A DNA stretch of 64,000 bases from Chryseobacterium sp. Marseille-Q5410 (GCA_946892665.1 CAMPOT010000001.1:1116001-1180000), one strand, 5' to 3'. Positions 51,837-61,008 are shown, counted from the first letter of the stretch. Numbers and translations are program-made. Notes: generated by a model from the letters alone, not told the origin.

Positions 51837-52562
51837 ATGAAAATCATTTCTCTGGTTCCCAGCATTACCGAAGCGCTTTTCGATTTTGGATTGTGTGAGA
51901 AAGAAATCGTCGGACGAACCAAATTTTGTATTCACCCTAAAAATTCCGTGCAAAAAGTTGAAATGATCGGTGGAACAAAAAATCTGAATATTGCTAAAAT
52001 TAAAAGTTTAAATCCCGATTTAATCATCGCCAACAAAGAAGAAAACGTAAAAGAGCAGATCGAAGAATTGCAGAAGGATTTCAAAGTTTTGGTGACCAAT
52101 GTTTCCAATCTGGAAGATAATTATTACCTTCTAAAAACATTGGGAAATTTGCTTGGCAAACAAGAAACCGCTCAGAAATTTAATTTGAAAATCTATGAAA
52201 TTCTTGCTAAATTTTCTGAGTTAGAAAAGAAAAAATGCGCCTATTTGATTTGGAAAAATCCTTATATGACGGTAGGTTTTGATACTTTTATTCATGATAT
52301 TTTGGATAAAATAGGTTTTCAAAATATTTTTAAAAATCAAAAAAGATATCCGGAAATTTCAGTGGAAGATTTGAAATCTGCGGATTATATTTTTCTTTCT
52401 TCGGAACCGTTTCCGTTTCAGCAAAAACATATTGATGAACTCCAAAAAGAGCTTCCCGACGCAAAAATATTTTTGGTAGATGGTGAGGCATTTTCCTGGT
52501 ACGGAACCCGACTTGCGAAGTGCGAAAGTTATTTTCAAAGTTTGGTTGAAAATTGCAGATAA
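51837..52562 (+). CDS. Helical-backbone metal receptor / BtuF-like protein
   Basis: A 241-residue protein of the periplasmic-binding fold used for vitamin B12 or iron-siderophore uptake (N-terminal MKIISLVPSITEALFDFG; then VGRTKFCIHP and LNPDLIIANKEENVKEQ). Unusually for a binding protein it has no signal peptide or lipobox, so it may act in the cytoplasm or belong to a branch of the fold with another role. It follows mgtE by 13 bases and probably shares its transcript. Confidence 0.82.
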   Translation: MKIISLVPSITEALFDFGLCEKEIVGRTKFCIHPKNSVQKVEMIGGTKNLNIAKIKSLNPDLIIANKEENVKEQIEELQKDFKVLVTNVSNLEDNYYLLKTLGNLLGKQETAQKFNLKIYEILAKFSELEKKKCAYLIWKNPYMTVGFDTFIHDILDKIGFQNIFKNQKRYPEISVEDLKSADYIFLSSEPFPFQQKHIDELQKELPDAKIFLVDGEAFSWYGTRLAKCESYFQSLVENCR

Positions 52563-52597
52563 AAAAAAGACTCTTCGAAAGAAGAGCCCTTTTAAAA
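52561..52597. terminator. Bidirectional terminator before dapA end
   Basis: CTCTTC pairs with GAAGAG in a stem with a GAAA-type loop and A/T runs on both sides, between the metal-receptor gene (plus) and dapA (minus, ending at 52612). Confidence 0.75.
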
Positions 52598-52611
52598 TTT
52601 TTGAAATTGAA

Positions 52612-53484
52612 TTAAATTTTTGCCATTTCAGCTTTTATTTTTTCCTGCAAACCATTGCTTGCGGCAACCAATGGAAGTCTTAAATAATTTTTGATGATTC
52701 CTAATTCTGCCAAAACGGTTTTAATTCCGGCCGGATTTCCTTCCGCGAAGATCAATCTTGTGATTTCAACCAATTTATTGTGGATTTCGTACGCCTCTTT
52801 CACTTTTCCATCGAAAGCTAGCTGAACCATCGTAGAAAATTCTTTGGGATAACCTTGTCCGATCACCGAAATAACGCCGTTTCCGCCTGCTAAAGTTACG
52901 GGAAGCGTATATTCATCATCACCGGAAACCAAATTGAAATTCGCAGGTTTTAATCTTAAAATATCAAAATACTGCAATATATTTGGCGCGGCCTCTTTGA
53001 TCATGATTAAATTCGGAAATTCCTCTGCCAATCGCAAAGTTGTGGATGCTTCAATATTTTGTCCGGTTCGGGAGGGAACGTTATAAATGATGATGTTTTT
53101 TCCTGTAGCAGCCAGTGCTTTATAATGTTGGTAAAGCCCTTCCTGATTAGGTTTGTTGTAATATGGCGAAACAGAAAGCACCGCATCGAAATCTGATAAA
53201 TTGGTTTCTTCGATTTGTTTTTTCACTTCCATCGTGTCGTTTCCGCCGATGCCTAAAACCAAAGGAACGCGTTTGTTGTTGGCCTTTATGATATGATCGA
53301 TTACCTGTTTTTTTTCTTCTGAAGAAAGTGTAGCAGCTTCCGCAGTAGTTCCCAAAACCACCAAATAATCGGTTCCGTTTTCGATGTTGAAGTTGACCAA
53401 TTTGGTAAGTGAATCGAAATCAACGGATAAATCTTCATTAAAAGGTGTAACCAAAGCAACACCAACTCCTTTTAAATTACTCAT
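52612..53484 (-). CDS. dapA: 4-hydroxy-tetrahydrodipicolinate synthase
   Basis: A 290-residue TIM-barrel aldolase that condenses pyruvate with aspartate semialdehyde, the first dedicated step of lysine and diaminopimelate synthesis. Catalytic residues are visible: Y134 in IYNVPSRTG, the Schiff-base K163 in LIMIKEAAPN, and T46-T47 in LGTTAEA. The length is normal. It has its own promoter box (53505-53512) and a shared terminator downstream. It is isolated from other lysine-pathway genes in the window. Confidence 0.95.
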   Translation of the reverse strand: MSNLKGVGVALVTPFNEDLSVDFDSLTKLVNFNIENGTDYLVVLGTTAEAATLSSEEKKQVIDHIIKANNKRVPLVLGIGGNDTMEVKKQIEETNLSDFDAVLSVSPYYNKPNQEGLYQHYKALAATGKNIIIYNVPSRTGQNIEASTTLRLAEEFPNLIMIKEAAPNILQYFDILRLKPANFNLVSGDDEYTLPVTLAGGNGVISVIGQGYPKEFSTMVQLAFDGKVKEAYEIHNKLVEITRLIFAEGNPAGIKTVLAELGIIKNYLRLPLVAASNGLQEKIKAEMAKI

Positions 53485-53504
53485 TTTTATAAAATTAATA
53501 TTTT

Positions 53505-53512
53505 CAAAATTA
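53505..53512 (-). promoter_or_regulatory. Promoter -7 box for dapA
   Basis: Minus-strand TAATTTTG, a perfect TAnnTTTG match, 20 bases before the dapA ATG. Confidence 0.6.
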
Positions 53513-53566
53513 CAAAATTTAATGCAAGAATTTTCAAAAAAAAATAGGAGTTAATATTCATATCTT

Positions 53567-53574
53567 TATATTTG
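53567..53574 (+). promoter_or_regulatory. Promoter -7 box for the 5'-nucleotidase pair
   Basis: TATATTTG, a perfect TAnnTTTG match, 20 bases before the ATG at 53595. It should drive both halves of the split enzyme. Confidence 0.6.
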
Positions 53575-53594
53575 CAAGACCAGATTTTATCTCA

Positions 53595-54365
53595 ATGAAT
53601 ACCAAATTTTTCGTTCTTGGTTTAGCAATTTTGTCGCTTTCGTCATGTAGAACGCCGCTGAATGTTGCCCAAATAAAACCAGAAAAAAACATTTCCGTCT
53701 CCAAGGATTTACAGGAAGACCAAAATTTCAAAAATTTTATAGAACCTTATAAAACGGAGGTTGAAGGGAAGATGAATACTAAAATTTCCCATACTTCGGT
53801 TGAACTAAATAAGAAAGGCGACAATAGCAATTTGGGTAATTTGTTGGCAGATTTCACTTTCGAAGGAGCTGATGATTGGGCGAAACAAAACGGAATTACA
53901 ACTGGTGTAGATGCTGCCGTAATCAATATCGGAGGAATCCGTACAACGATTGGCGTGGGAGATATTCTCACCAAACATATTTATGAAGTTATGCCTTTTG
54001 AAAACGAGGTAATGATTGTGAAAATGAAAGGTTCGGACCTGAAAGGGCTTTTTGAATATTATCTGAAAACCCAAAAAAATAATCCAGTTTCGCATTTGGT
54101 GATTGAAACGGATAACGGACTGATTTTTAACGAGTTAATTAATGGGCAAAAAGTAGATTTCAACAAAGATTATTATATTGCAACTTCCGATTATTTGGCT
54201 CTGGGTGGAGATAATATGGCGTTTTTCGGAAAAGGAGAAATTATTTCAACCGGAATTAAATTGAGAGATTTGTTTCTTGAAAAATTTAAGGCTCATCCGG
54301 AAATCATTGCTCCGAAAGATGTACGATTGAATTTTAAAAATAAAAAAGTTAAAACTGATGAATAG
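53595..54365 (+). CDS. 5'-nucleotidase C-terminal domain lipoprotein
   Basis: A 256-residue lipoprotein (lipobox LSSC near residue 18) consisting only of the C-terminal substrate-binding domain of UshA/5'-nucleotidases. Landmarks are NLGNLLADFTFEGADDWA, AAVINIGGIRTTIGVGDI, EVMPFENEVMIVKMKGSDL and the C-terminal ATSDYLALGGDNMAFF. The catalytic metallophosphatase domain is in the next gene, which overlaps it by 8 bases. Two proteins together would reconstitute the usual enzyme, in reversed gene order. Confidence 0.9.
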   Translation: MNTKFFVLGLAILSLSSCRTPLNVAQIKPEKNISVSKDLQEDQNFKNFIEPYKTEVEGKMNTKISHTSVELNKKGDNSNLGNLLADFTFEGADDWAKQNGITTGVDAAVINIGGIRTTIGVGDILTKHIYEVMPFENEVMIVKMKGSDLKGLFEYYLKTQKNNPVSHLVIETDNGLIFNELINGQKVDFNKDYYIATSDYLALGGDNMAFFGKGEIISTGIKLRDLFLEKFKAHPEIIAPKDVRLNFKNKKVKTDE

Positions 54366-55308
54366 AAAGCAGTTTTTGAAAACGATAGGTGGCGGAACTT
54401 TAGCAATGACTTTGGCTCCGAATCTTTTGCTCGCTGAAAATTTCAAATTTTTAGAAGTAAATTCCGAACATAAACTCACCATTCTTCACACCAACGATCA
54501 ACACAGCCGGATCGAACCGTTCGATGCAAGTTATACCAGAAATCCCAATCAAGGCGGTTTTGCCAGAAGAGCTGCATTGATCCAAAAAATAAGATCAGAG
54601 GAGAAAAATCTTCTTCTGCTGGATTCCGGAGATATTTTTCAAGGAACCCCTTATTTCAACTTTTTTGGTGGAGAACTGGAATTTAAGCTGATGTCGATGA
54701 TGGGTTACGATGGATCTACAATGGGAAATCATGATTTTGATAATGGTTTGGAGGGTTTCAAAAAAGTTTTACCGAATGCGAAATTCCCTTTCATTTGTTC
54801 GAATTATGATTTCAGAAATACCACGCTCGATGGTCAAACAATTCCCTATAAAATTTTCAATAAAAATGGAATAAAAGTGGGTATTTTCGGTGTAGGAATA
54901 GAACTCGCAGGTTTGGTTGGGAAGAAAAGTTACGGCGAAACCGTTTGGCAAAATCCGATAGAAATTGCGCAACACTATTCCGAATTTTTAAGAAATGATA
55001 AAAAATGCGATTTGGTGATCTGTCTTTCGCATATCGGCTACGATTACAAAGATGATCCAAAGAAAATCTCAGATAAAAATCTTGCTGCTCAAACCGACGG
55101 AATAGATCTTATTTTGGGCGGCCACACGCATACTTTCTTGCCGGAACCGCAAACTTTTACCAATAGGAAGGGCAAAAATGTTTTGGTAAACCAAGTGGGT
55201 TGGGCAGGTTTGCTTTTAGGAAAAATCGATTTTTATTTTGATAAAAACAAAAAGGTGCAAAATATTTCATGGAATAACCAAGTTATAGATGAAAGTATTG
55301 TAGTTTAA
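54358..55308 (+). CDS. 5'-nucleotidase N-terminal metallophosphatase domain
   Basis: A 316-residue protein with the catalytic half of UshA-like 5'-nucleotidases. The N-terminus (MNRKQFLKTIGGGTLAMTLA) looks like an export signal. Metal-ligand motifs are HTNDQHSRIEPF, LLDSGDIFQGTPYFNF, MGNHDFDNG, SHIGYD and LGGHTHTF. Its start overlaps the stop of the gene carrying the C-terminal domain, so the two are translationally coupled. Together they likely hydrolyse extracellular nucleotides. Confidence 0.92.
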   Translation: MNRKQFLKTIGGGTLAMTLAPNLLLAENFKFLEVNSEHKLTILHTNDQHSRIEPFDASYTRNPNQGGFARRAALIQKIRSEEKNLLLLDSGDIFQGTPYFNFFGGELEFKLMSMMGYDGSTMGNHDFDNGLEGFKKVLPNAKFPFICSNYDFRNTTLDGQTIPYKIFNKNGIKVGIFGVGIELAGLVGKKSYGETVWQNPIEIAQHYSEFLRNDKKCDLVICLSHIGYDYKDDPKKISDKNLAAQTDGIDLILGGHTHTFLPEPQTFTNRKGKNVLVNQVGWAGLLLGKIDFYFDKNKKVQNISWNNQVIDESIVV

Positions 55309-55351
55309 TTAAACAAAAAAAGCTGGTTGCTCCTGATTATACCAAACACTC

Positions 55352-57586
55352 ATGAAAAATATATTACCGTTTTTACTTTTTTTACACGCTCTGAGCATTA
55401 ATGCACAGGTTATTTCGTCCAGTAAATGGAGCGATTTGTTTTCTTATAATAATGTTTTGGCGATTCGGGAAGATAATGGAAAACTTATTGCTGCTACCGA
55501 AAACGGCATTTTTTATTACACACCGGCGACGGGCGAACTGAGTAAACTTTCCAAAGCAAACGGTTTGCACGAGGTGAAAATTTCGGCATTCGATTATAAT
55601 GCGGAAACTAAACTGGGTTTAGTAGGTTATGCAAATGGCTCGATGGATGTGATCACGCCGGAAGGAATAACCTATGTAGTAGATATTCCAATTGCTTCAG
55701 GCTATACTGGTAACAAGAAAATCAATCATATTTCTATTTCAGGAAATCTTGCGATAATTTCGGTAGATTACGGAGTTTCTATTTATAAATTGGATAAAAA
55801 GGAATTTGCAGAATCATCTTTTTTTGTTGTGAACGGTATTTACGAAGCTGCAAAAGAAGCGGTAATTAAAGGTAACTTAGTTTATGTTGTTACCGCTGCA
55901 GGACTGAAATCTCACGAAATGAATGTTACTTTTCCTATTTTTTCTACTTGGGCGAGTGTGGAAGCGGGCAACTTTAGTCAAATTTCTGGCAATTCCATCA
56001 TTGCTTATGCTAATGCCAATACAGTGAAATTTGGCGATGGTAGCTCTTTTGTAAATTTACCAAAAAGTTTTTCCGACATTCGAGATGTGGTAGTTACGGC
56101 GCAAAATATCATTGTTACAGATTCCAATGAGGTTTCCGTGTTTAATGTATCAGGAGCGTTTGTGAAATCTTACGTTGCTGGCGAATCTTTGAATAGTGCG
56201 TTTTATTCCGATTCGAAAATTTATGCGGCCACCAAAGTTTCCGGCATAAAAAACGAATCCGGCGATTCGCTAAAACCCGATGGACCATATAATAATACTT
56301 CGTATAAAATTGATATCAAAGGAAATCAGATCGTGATTTCTACAGGTGGTAGAGATTCTTATAACGATCCTATTTATAGAAATCTTGGCTATTATCATTT
56401 TAATGGGACAGAGTGGATTTATCCAGATTTATTTAAGAATCCCAATGTTCCATATAATGTTTTAGATGCGGTGATAAATCCATCTAAACCAAGCGAAATT
56501 TTCTTTACTAACTATACAGGTTATGACGGTAGCAAAGGTATTTATCGTATGGATAATGATCAGTTTGCTAAAATTTATGCAAATTCGGGTGGCTCTTACA
56601 ACCGGGTAGTAGGCCTTACTTTTGATGAAAATAATCAGCTTTTTGTTTCACAATGGAGTGCAAACGGTAACAGTGGCCAGATTGGCTATTACTATTATAA
56701 TCCGGCTTCGGATCAGTTTGGTCAGGTTTCTGCGATCCCGGCAGGGCTTGTTCAAAAACCATTTGTAAAGGATGGAGTCATCTTTATTCCAGCTCCCTTC
56801 TTTTCCAGTGGAGGTTTACTGATTTATGACTATAAAAATACGCCATCCTCCACAGCAGATGACCGTTTTAAAATTCTTAGAAAGGGAAATAACCTTCCCG
56901 CAGATGGGGTAGTTTCGGCAATCATTGATAAAAATGATGACATTTGGATAGGGACCAGAATTGGTCTCCGAATCATCAGTAACCCTTCTACCATTCTAAC
57001 TGAAGATAATCCGCAGGCCAGCCCAATTATTATTGAGGAAAATGGACTTGGCGAGGAGCTTTTCCGAGACAGTCACGTTCTGCAAATAGAAGTAGATGCA
57101 GGAAACCAAAAATGGATTTCTATCGATGAAGGTGGAGTTTTTTATATGAATTCTACCGGGGAACAGACGTTGAAACATTTTACCAAAGAAAATTCTCCGC
57201 TTCCGAGTAATAGCGTAACTGATATCAAGGTTGATAACAATTCTGGTAAGGTGTATTTTGTAACATTAGATGGGGTAATGGTTTACCAAGGTGATGTGCT
57301 CGACGTTTCTGAAAATTTCGGTAATGTGTTGGTATATCCAAATCCCGTGGTTTACTCGAAATACAAAGGGAATGTGAACATTCGTGGCTTAGCCGAGAAA
57401 ACCAATATTAGAATTACCGATGCAGCAGGAAATTTGGTTCATCAAGCTGTTTCTAGAGGTGGATATTACGAATGGAATCTCAATAACCAGCGCGGGGTTC
57501 GTGTGGCATCCGGAATTTATTTTGTATTGATGACAAATGCCGATGGGACCGATACCGCTACAGCCAAAATTGCCGTGGTGAATTGA
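55352..57586 (+). CDS. porZ: PorZ-like type IX secretion protein
   Basis: A 744-residue exported protein with a signal peptide ending INAQ at about residue 19, beta-propeller repeats (about 25-650, including WSDLFSYNNVLAIRED and NDDIWIGTRIGLRII), and a C-terminal type IX sorting domain (VLVYPNPV with an Ig-like strand region to the end). It fits PorZ, part of the complex that removes the sorting tail and attaches proteins to the surface. It overlaps recO by one base. Confidence 0.85.
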   Translation: MKNILPFLLFLHALSINAQVISSSKWSDLFSYNNVLAIREDNGKLIAATENGIFYYTPATGELSKLSKANGLHEVKISAFDYNAETKLGLVGYANGSMDVITPEGITYVVDIPIASGYTGNKKINHISISGNLAIISVDYGVSIYKLDKKEFAESSFFVVNGIYEAAKEAVIKGNLVYVVTAAGLKSHEMNVTFPIFSTWASVEAGNFSQISGNSIIAYANANTVKFGDGSSFVNLPKSFSDIRDVVVTAQNIIVTDSNEVSVFNVSGAFVKSYVAGESLNSAFYSDSKIYAATKVSGIKNESGDSLKPDGPYNNTSYKIDIKGNQIVISTGGRDSYNDPIYRNLGYYHFNGTEWIYPDLFKNPNVPYNVLDAVINPSKPSEIFFTNYTGYDGSKGIYRMDNDQFAKIYANSGGSYNRVVGLTFDENNQLFVSQWSANGNSGQIGYYYYNPASDQFGQVSAIPAGLVQKPFVKDGVIFIPAPFFSSGGLLIYDYKNTPSSTADDRFKILRKGNNLPADGVVSAIIDKNDDIWIGTRIGLRIISNPSTILTEDNPQASPIIIEENGLGEELFRDSHVLQIEVDAGNQKWISIDEGGVFYMNSTGEQTLKHFTKENSPLPSNSVTDIKVDNNSGKVYFVTLDGVMVYQGDVLDVSENFGNVLVYPNPVVYSKYKGNVNIRGLAEKTNIRITDAAGNLVHQAVSRGGYYEWNLNNQRGVRVASGIYFVLMTNADGTDTATAKIAVVN

Positions 57587-58272
57587 TGATAACCTTAAAT
57601 TGTTTTATTCTTTCTTATGTGAAATATGGCGATCATGATGCTGTTCTTCATTGTTATTGTGAAGAGGATGGTTTCCAAAGTTTTTTTGCAAAAGGTTTAT
57701 TTTCATCAAAGAGTAAAAAGAAAGGGTATGTTTCTCCCTTGAATTATCTTCAAATATCGATTTCAAAAAGAAATAAATCAATCTCCAATATTACTCATAT
57801 TGAATTGTTGAATCAGTATGATTACACTAATATCAACATCAATACTATTCTTTGGTTTATTTCAGATTTTCTGAATCAAATTTTAAGAAACGAAGCGGAT
57901 GATCGTAAAATTTATTACGAAATTGAGCGATTCCTTGCTGAGCTTTATCAACTCAATTATAATGCTCATCTTGCTTTTCTTTATAAGCTATTATCTTATT
58001 TGGGAATTTCTCCGTTATCTGGTGAGGGAAGTTTTTTAAACCCAGAAACAGGTACTTTTTCGACAACACAATCTCATCATTTATTTGATGCAAATATTTC
58101 GGCCATTTGGAAAAATTATTTAACAAAAGATGTTCCGTACAAAATAAAGCTTAATCGCACCAATAGAAATCTCTTTTTAGAAACGCTGATGATTTATTAT
58201 ACCTATCATCTATCAGGTTTTTACCAGCCGTATTCCCTTGACGTTATCAGGCAGATTTACAATGGAAATTGA
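57586..58272 (+). CDS. recO: DNA repair protein RecO
   Basis: A 228-residue RecO-like protein with an N-terminal OB-fold (FILSYVKYGDHDAVLHCYCE) and a helical C-terminal domain. It works with RecR in loading RecA on gapped DNA. The Cys-rich zinc motif present in some RecO proteins is not seen. I choose the ATG at 57586, which overlaps the porZ stop codon (TGATG); an upstream TTG would add one residue. The tie to porZ suggests a shared transcript. No terminator is seen afterward. Confidence 0.85.
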   Translation: MITLNCFILSYVKYGDHDAVLHCYCEEDGFQSFFAKGLFSSKSKKKGYVSPLNYLQISISKRNKSISNITHIELLNQYDYTNININTILWFISDFLNQILRNEADDRKIYYEIERFLAELYQLNYNAHLAFLYKLLSYLGISPLSGEGSFLNPETGTFSTTQSHHLFDANISAIWKNYLTKDVPYKIKLNRTNRNLFLETLMIYYTYHLSGFYQPYSLDVIRQIYNGN

Positions 58273-58956
58273 CCGAGGGATTTTATTCAAATGCCAAAAA
58301 TTATTTGAGATAGTGATAAGATCGCAAGGCCACAAAATAACTGTTTTCCGCGCACGCCTCATTATGCAAAAATCTACAAAACATCATTTTATAAAAAAAA
58401 CAGATTCTATAGTAGAATAAATCCGTAGAGAATGATTAGCACAATGTTTTGTGAAAAAAAAACTCCTGTTTTTTATGAAAAAGTAAAAAATAGGAACAAA
58501 TGCATAAAACATGAGCTCCACTTTAATCGTCCAAAACGATCCGTTTACTGCACAAGTGAAATTGTTTGAAAAAACAAAATTGAGGAATGGTTCTAGAAAT
58601 TTGAGAATTAAAGTTTGGCAACCAGATACTTAGCTATGGTACTAGAAAGTATTCAGATGCACATTGATGATTAAAAAATATAAAAAAACAGAAAAAACAA
58701 CAACCAACAATCTATGTTGGAAATATTCTTTTAATTCTGTTTTTTATATAATTATTTAAATTACTTTGTCGCTCATTACATGAAAAGAGGAGAAATCCTA
58801 TAATGATAAAAAATCAAACGCACTATAATCAGGCATTGATGCGAAAATTAATTTTGAAATGCTTTCTGTTGACCTAAGATCTTCGTATGACCTACAACTA
58901 CTAAGAATGATTATAAAAATCTTAGAAAATCAAAATTATTAGCATGTTTCATTCAT
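58273..58956. other. 684-base gene-free stretch
   Basis: AT-rich region between recO and the FKBP-like lipoprotein gene. It has a 40-codon open frame (58511-58633) without family similarity. A long-range repeat AAAAAACAGAA (about 58683-58693) faces TTCTGTTTTTT (58735-58745), with an internal CCAACA/TGTTGG hairpin (58704-58720), which could be a structured RNA or degraded terminator. No convincing gene, promoter box or mobile element is seen. Confidence 0.4.
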
Positions 58957-59679
58957 CTATCTTTCCGCGTCGAAATGCGTAGTTTTATAAATCTGGAAAT
59001 TGAATATAAAACTTCTGTCTTTATAAGAGATTCCGGTGTAATTAAAATGAGAATCTCTTGCAAAAGCAGCACGCGAAGGAACTATAATTACTCCTTGAAG
59101 GTTATAATTGCTTTCATCTGGAATATTAAAAGCCTTAAACTTCTTCAAAGCTTCCTGAAATCCTTCTATTTCGTAATAACTTCTTTGTTTTGCCAAAGCA
59201 ACAGTAGCATTTTCCAAAACAGATTTTTTCACATAGAAATAAGCGGGATCAACCTCTGGTACGCCTCCGCCCGAAATAGTATTTTTAAAAGTTTGTGCTG
59301 AAGCAAATGAAACAACACCGTCGGTTTGTGTAGCAACGTAAGTTGTAGCTCTTCCCATAAAACGGATAAGATCGTAGGTTCCAATGTCATCTCCAGGCTC
59401 TGGTTGTGCGCCTTCTCGCATAATGTAAATAACACCTGAAGGCAATGTTACAGGAGCAAGATCAGCTAATTTTACATTGGTAGTATCGGTTTCGCTTAAT
59501 TGCTTGATGTTTCCTTTTACGTCCAAATAGTGGGTTTCCAAAAATTTCTGTGCAGCTTGATCGTCGTAGGTATTTTGGGTCTCAATGCTAACTTCTTCCA
59601 CAGTATCTTCGGTATCATCCTTTCTACATGAAACAAGAGCAATAGAAGCTAAAGCCAGAAATAAGATGGTTTTTTTCAT
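58957..59679 (-). CDS. FKBP-like lipoprotein
   Basis: A 240-residue lipoprotein with a lipobox LVSC at about residue 17. The second half resembles an FKBP-type isomerase domain, including LPSGVIYIMREG near residue 85 and, after a low-similarity stretch, GVIIVPSRAAF near residue 200. The active-site aromatic residues are not clearly conserved, so isomerase activity is doubtful. I place the start at 59679 where the signal begins; an upstream ATG at 59694 adds five residues. A divergent S4-domain gene follows. Confidence 0.7.
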   Translation of the reverse strand: MKKTILFLALASIALVSCRKDDTEDTVEEVSIETQNTYDDQAAQKFLETHYLDVKGNIKQLSETDTTNVKLADLAPVTLPSGVIYIMREGAQPEPGDDIGTYDLIRFMGRATTYVATQTDGVVSFASAQTFKNTISGGGVPEVDPAYFYVKKSVLENATVALAKQRSYYEIEGFQEALKKFKAFNIPDESNYNLQGVIIVPSRAAFARDSHFNYTGISYKDRSFIFNFQIYKTTHFDAER

Positions 59680-59738
59680 TTTCAATATTATCATTAAATT
59701 GCTAAAATTTTTTAATCCAGCAAAAGTATAAATAAATT

Positions 59739-60173
59739 ATGAGAATTGATAAATTTTTGTGGTGCGTTCGCTTTTATAAAACCAGAAGCATCGCAGCAGA
59801 AGAAATAAAAAAGAATAGAGTAGCAATTGGAGGGCAAACCGTGAAATCATCAAAAGAGGTGAAGCCCGGCGATATCATTAAAATAAGAAAAAACCAAATT
59901 GATTATCAGATAAAGGCGGTGCAAATCCCCAAAAGTAGGTTAGGAGCGAAGCTGGTTCCTTTACACATCGAAGATAGAACCGATAAACAGCAGTACGAAA
60001 TCCTCAAACTACGCAAATCCGAGCAAGATTATTACCGAATTAAAGGCGAGGGTAGACCCACCAAAAAAGACCGACGGGAAATTGATGAATACGTTTCTGG
60101 TGATGATAACGCTTCCTTTGAGGAAGGCGACTGGGATTTATTTTTCAGCGATTTGGAGGATAACGAAGACTAA
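59739..60173 (+). CDS. hslR: S4-domain RNA-binding protein, HSP15-like
   Basis: A 144-residue protein with an N-terminal S4 RNA-binding domain (MRIDKFLWCVRFYKTRSIAA, VAIGGQTVKSSKEVKPGDII) and a charged C-terminal extension rich in Arg, Asp and Glu. This fits HSP15 (YrfH/HslR), which rescues stalled 50S subunits carrying nascent chains. Its stop overlaps the end of aroK by four bases in opposite orientation, so the two genes converge tightly without a clear terminator between. Confidence 0.88.
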   Translation: MRIDKFLWCVRFYKTRSIAAEEIKKNRVAIGGQTVKSSKEVKPGDIIKIRKNQIDYQIKAVQIPKSRLGAKLVPLHIEDRTDKQQYEILKLRKSEQDYYRIKGEGRPTKKDRREIDEYVSGDDNASFEEGDWDLFFSDLEDNED

Positions 60174-60679
60174 AATAGAGCAGCAATTTCCGTTGCAATT
60201 TCTTCCGGCGATTTTCCGTCGGTGATCACCTTGTGTTTGGATTGGGAGTAAAATGCATTTCTTTCAAACAAATGTTTCGCAATAAATTCGGGCAGATCTT
60301 CATCAGCAATCTTCGCGACTAAAGGTCTTTTGTCTTTTTGTTTAAGGATTCTATCAGAAAGATTTGTCACTGAAGTTTGCAGGAAAACACTCTCGGAATA
60401 TTGGTTGATAATTTCCATGTTGTTGAAATAAGCTGGTGTGCCACCTCCGACACTTAAAATAATGTCGTCATAGGAACTCAGAATTTCATTTAAAATTAGA
60501 TTTTCCTGTTTTCGAAAGTAAATTTCGCCTCGTTTTTCGAAAATTTCGGGTATTGTCATTTCATTTTTCAAAGAAATTTGCCGATCGAGGTCAAATAATT
60601 TTAAATTAAGTTTTTTGCTCAAAACTTTGGAAATGTGGGATTTACCGCTGCCCATGTATCCTATTAGGGAAATAATCAT
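60170..60679 (-). CDS. aroK: Shikimate kinase
   Basis: A 169-residue kinase that phosphorylates shikimate in the aromatic amino-acid pathway. The Walker A is GYMGSGKSHISKVLSKKL, shikimate-binding residues fall in FDLDRQISLKNEMTIPEIF (conserved Asp) and SVGGGTPAYF, and the lid region includes KDKRPLVAK. The length is normal. It converges with hslR and lies 54 bases from the promoter of the tRNA cluster. Confidence 0.93.
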   Translation of the reverse strand: MIISLIGYMGSGKSHISKVLSKKLNLKLFDLDRQISLKNEMTIPEIFEKRGEIYFRKQENLILNEILSSYDDIILSVGGGTPAYFNNMEIINQYSESVFLQTSVTNLSDRILKQKDKRPLVAKIADEDLPEFIAKHLFERNAFYSQSKHKVITDGKSPEEIATEIAALF

Positions 60680-60710
60680 GTTTTAATTTTGTACAAATTA
60701 CTAAAAAAAT

Positions 60711-60740
60711 TTTGAGATTTTAAAAAAAGGCCTATCTTTG
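60711..60740 (+). promoter_or_regulatory. Promoter for the tRNA cluster
   Basis: TTG (60711-60713), a 19-base spacer and TATCTTTG (60733-60740) match the Bacteroidota promoter consensus well. It should drive the Lys-Leu-Lys tRNA genes. Confidence 0.7.
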
Positions 60741-60807
60741 CACCACTCAAAAACGGAAAATAATTATTAAACCTTGGTTTTTAGTTATTGGTTTTAAAAG
60801 AGTGGCC

Positions 60808-60880
60808 GACTCGGTAGCTCAGCTGGTAGAGCAATACACTTTTAATGTATGGGTCCTGGGTTCGAATCCCAGCCGGGTCA
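60808..60880 (+). tRNA. tRNA-Lys (TTT), copy 1
   Basis: A complete cloverleaf: acceptor GACTCGG/CCGGGTC, D-arm, anticodon loop CTTTTAA (anticodon TTT), T-arm GGTTCGAATCC. The 3' CCA is not encoded. Confidence 0.96.
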
Positions 60881-60886
60881 CTAGTG

Positions 60887-60916
60887 AAAAATTCCGTAAT
60901 CTTACGGATTTTTTTT
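60887..60916 (+). terminator. Terminator-like hairpin between tRNA genes
   Basis: ATTCCGTAA and TTACGGATT arms with flanking A/T and a 2-base loop, ending in a T run that reaches tRNA-Leu. It may act as a processing or partial termination signal rather than a full stop, since no other promoter for tRNA-Leu is seen. Confidence 0.5.
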
Positions 60917-61002
60917 GCCTGCGTGGTGAAATTGGTAGACACGCCATCTTGAGGGGGTGGTTTCCTAAGGATGTGCTGGTTCGAGTCCAGTCGCAGGCAC
61001 CA
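60917..61002 (+). tRNA. tRNA-Leu (GAG)
   Basis: Acceptor GCCTGCG/CGCAGGC, long variable arm typical of Leu, anticodon loop TTGAGGG (anticodon GAG), and an encoded CCA end. It lies 36 bases after the first tRNA-Lys. Confidence 0.95.
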
Positions 61003-61008
61003 TCAGAA

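Noticed and set aside
58511-58633. 40-codon open frame in the long gap after recO
   Set aside because: No promoter box, no recognised motif and no neighbour support; short open frames of this size occur by chance in AT-rich DNA.
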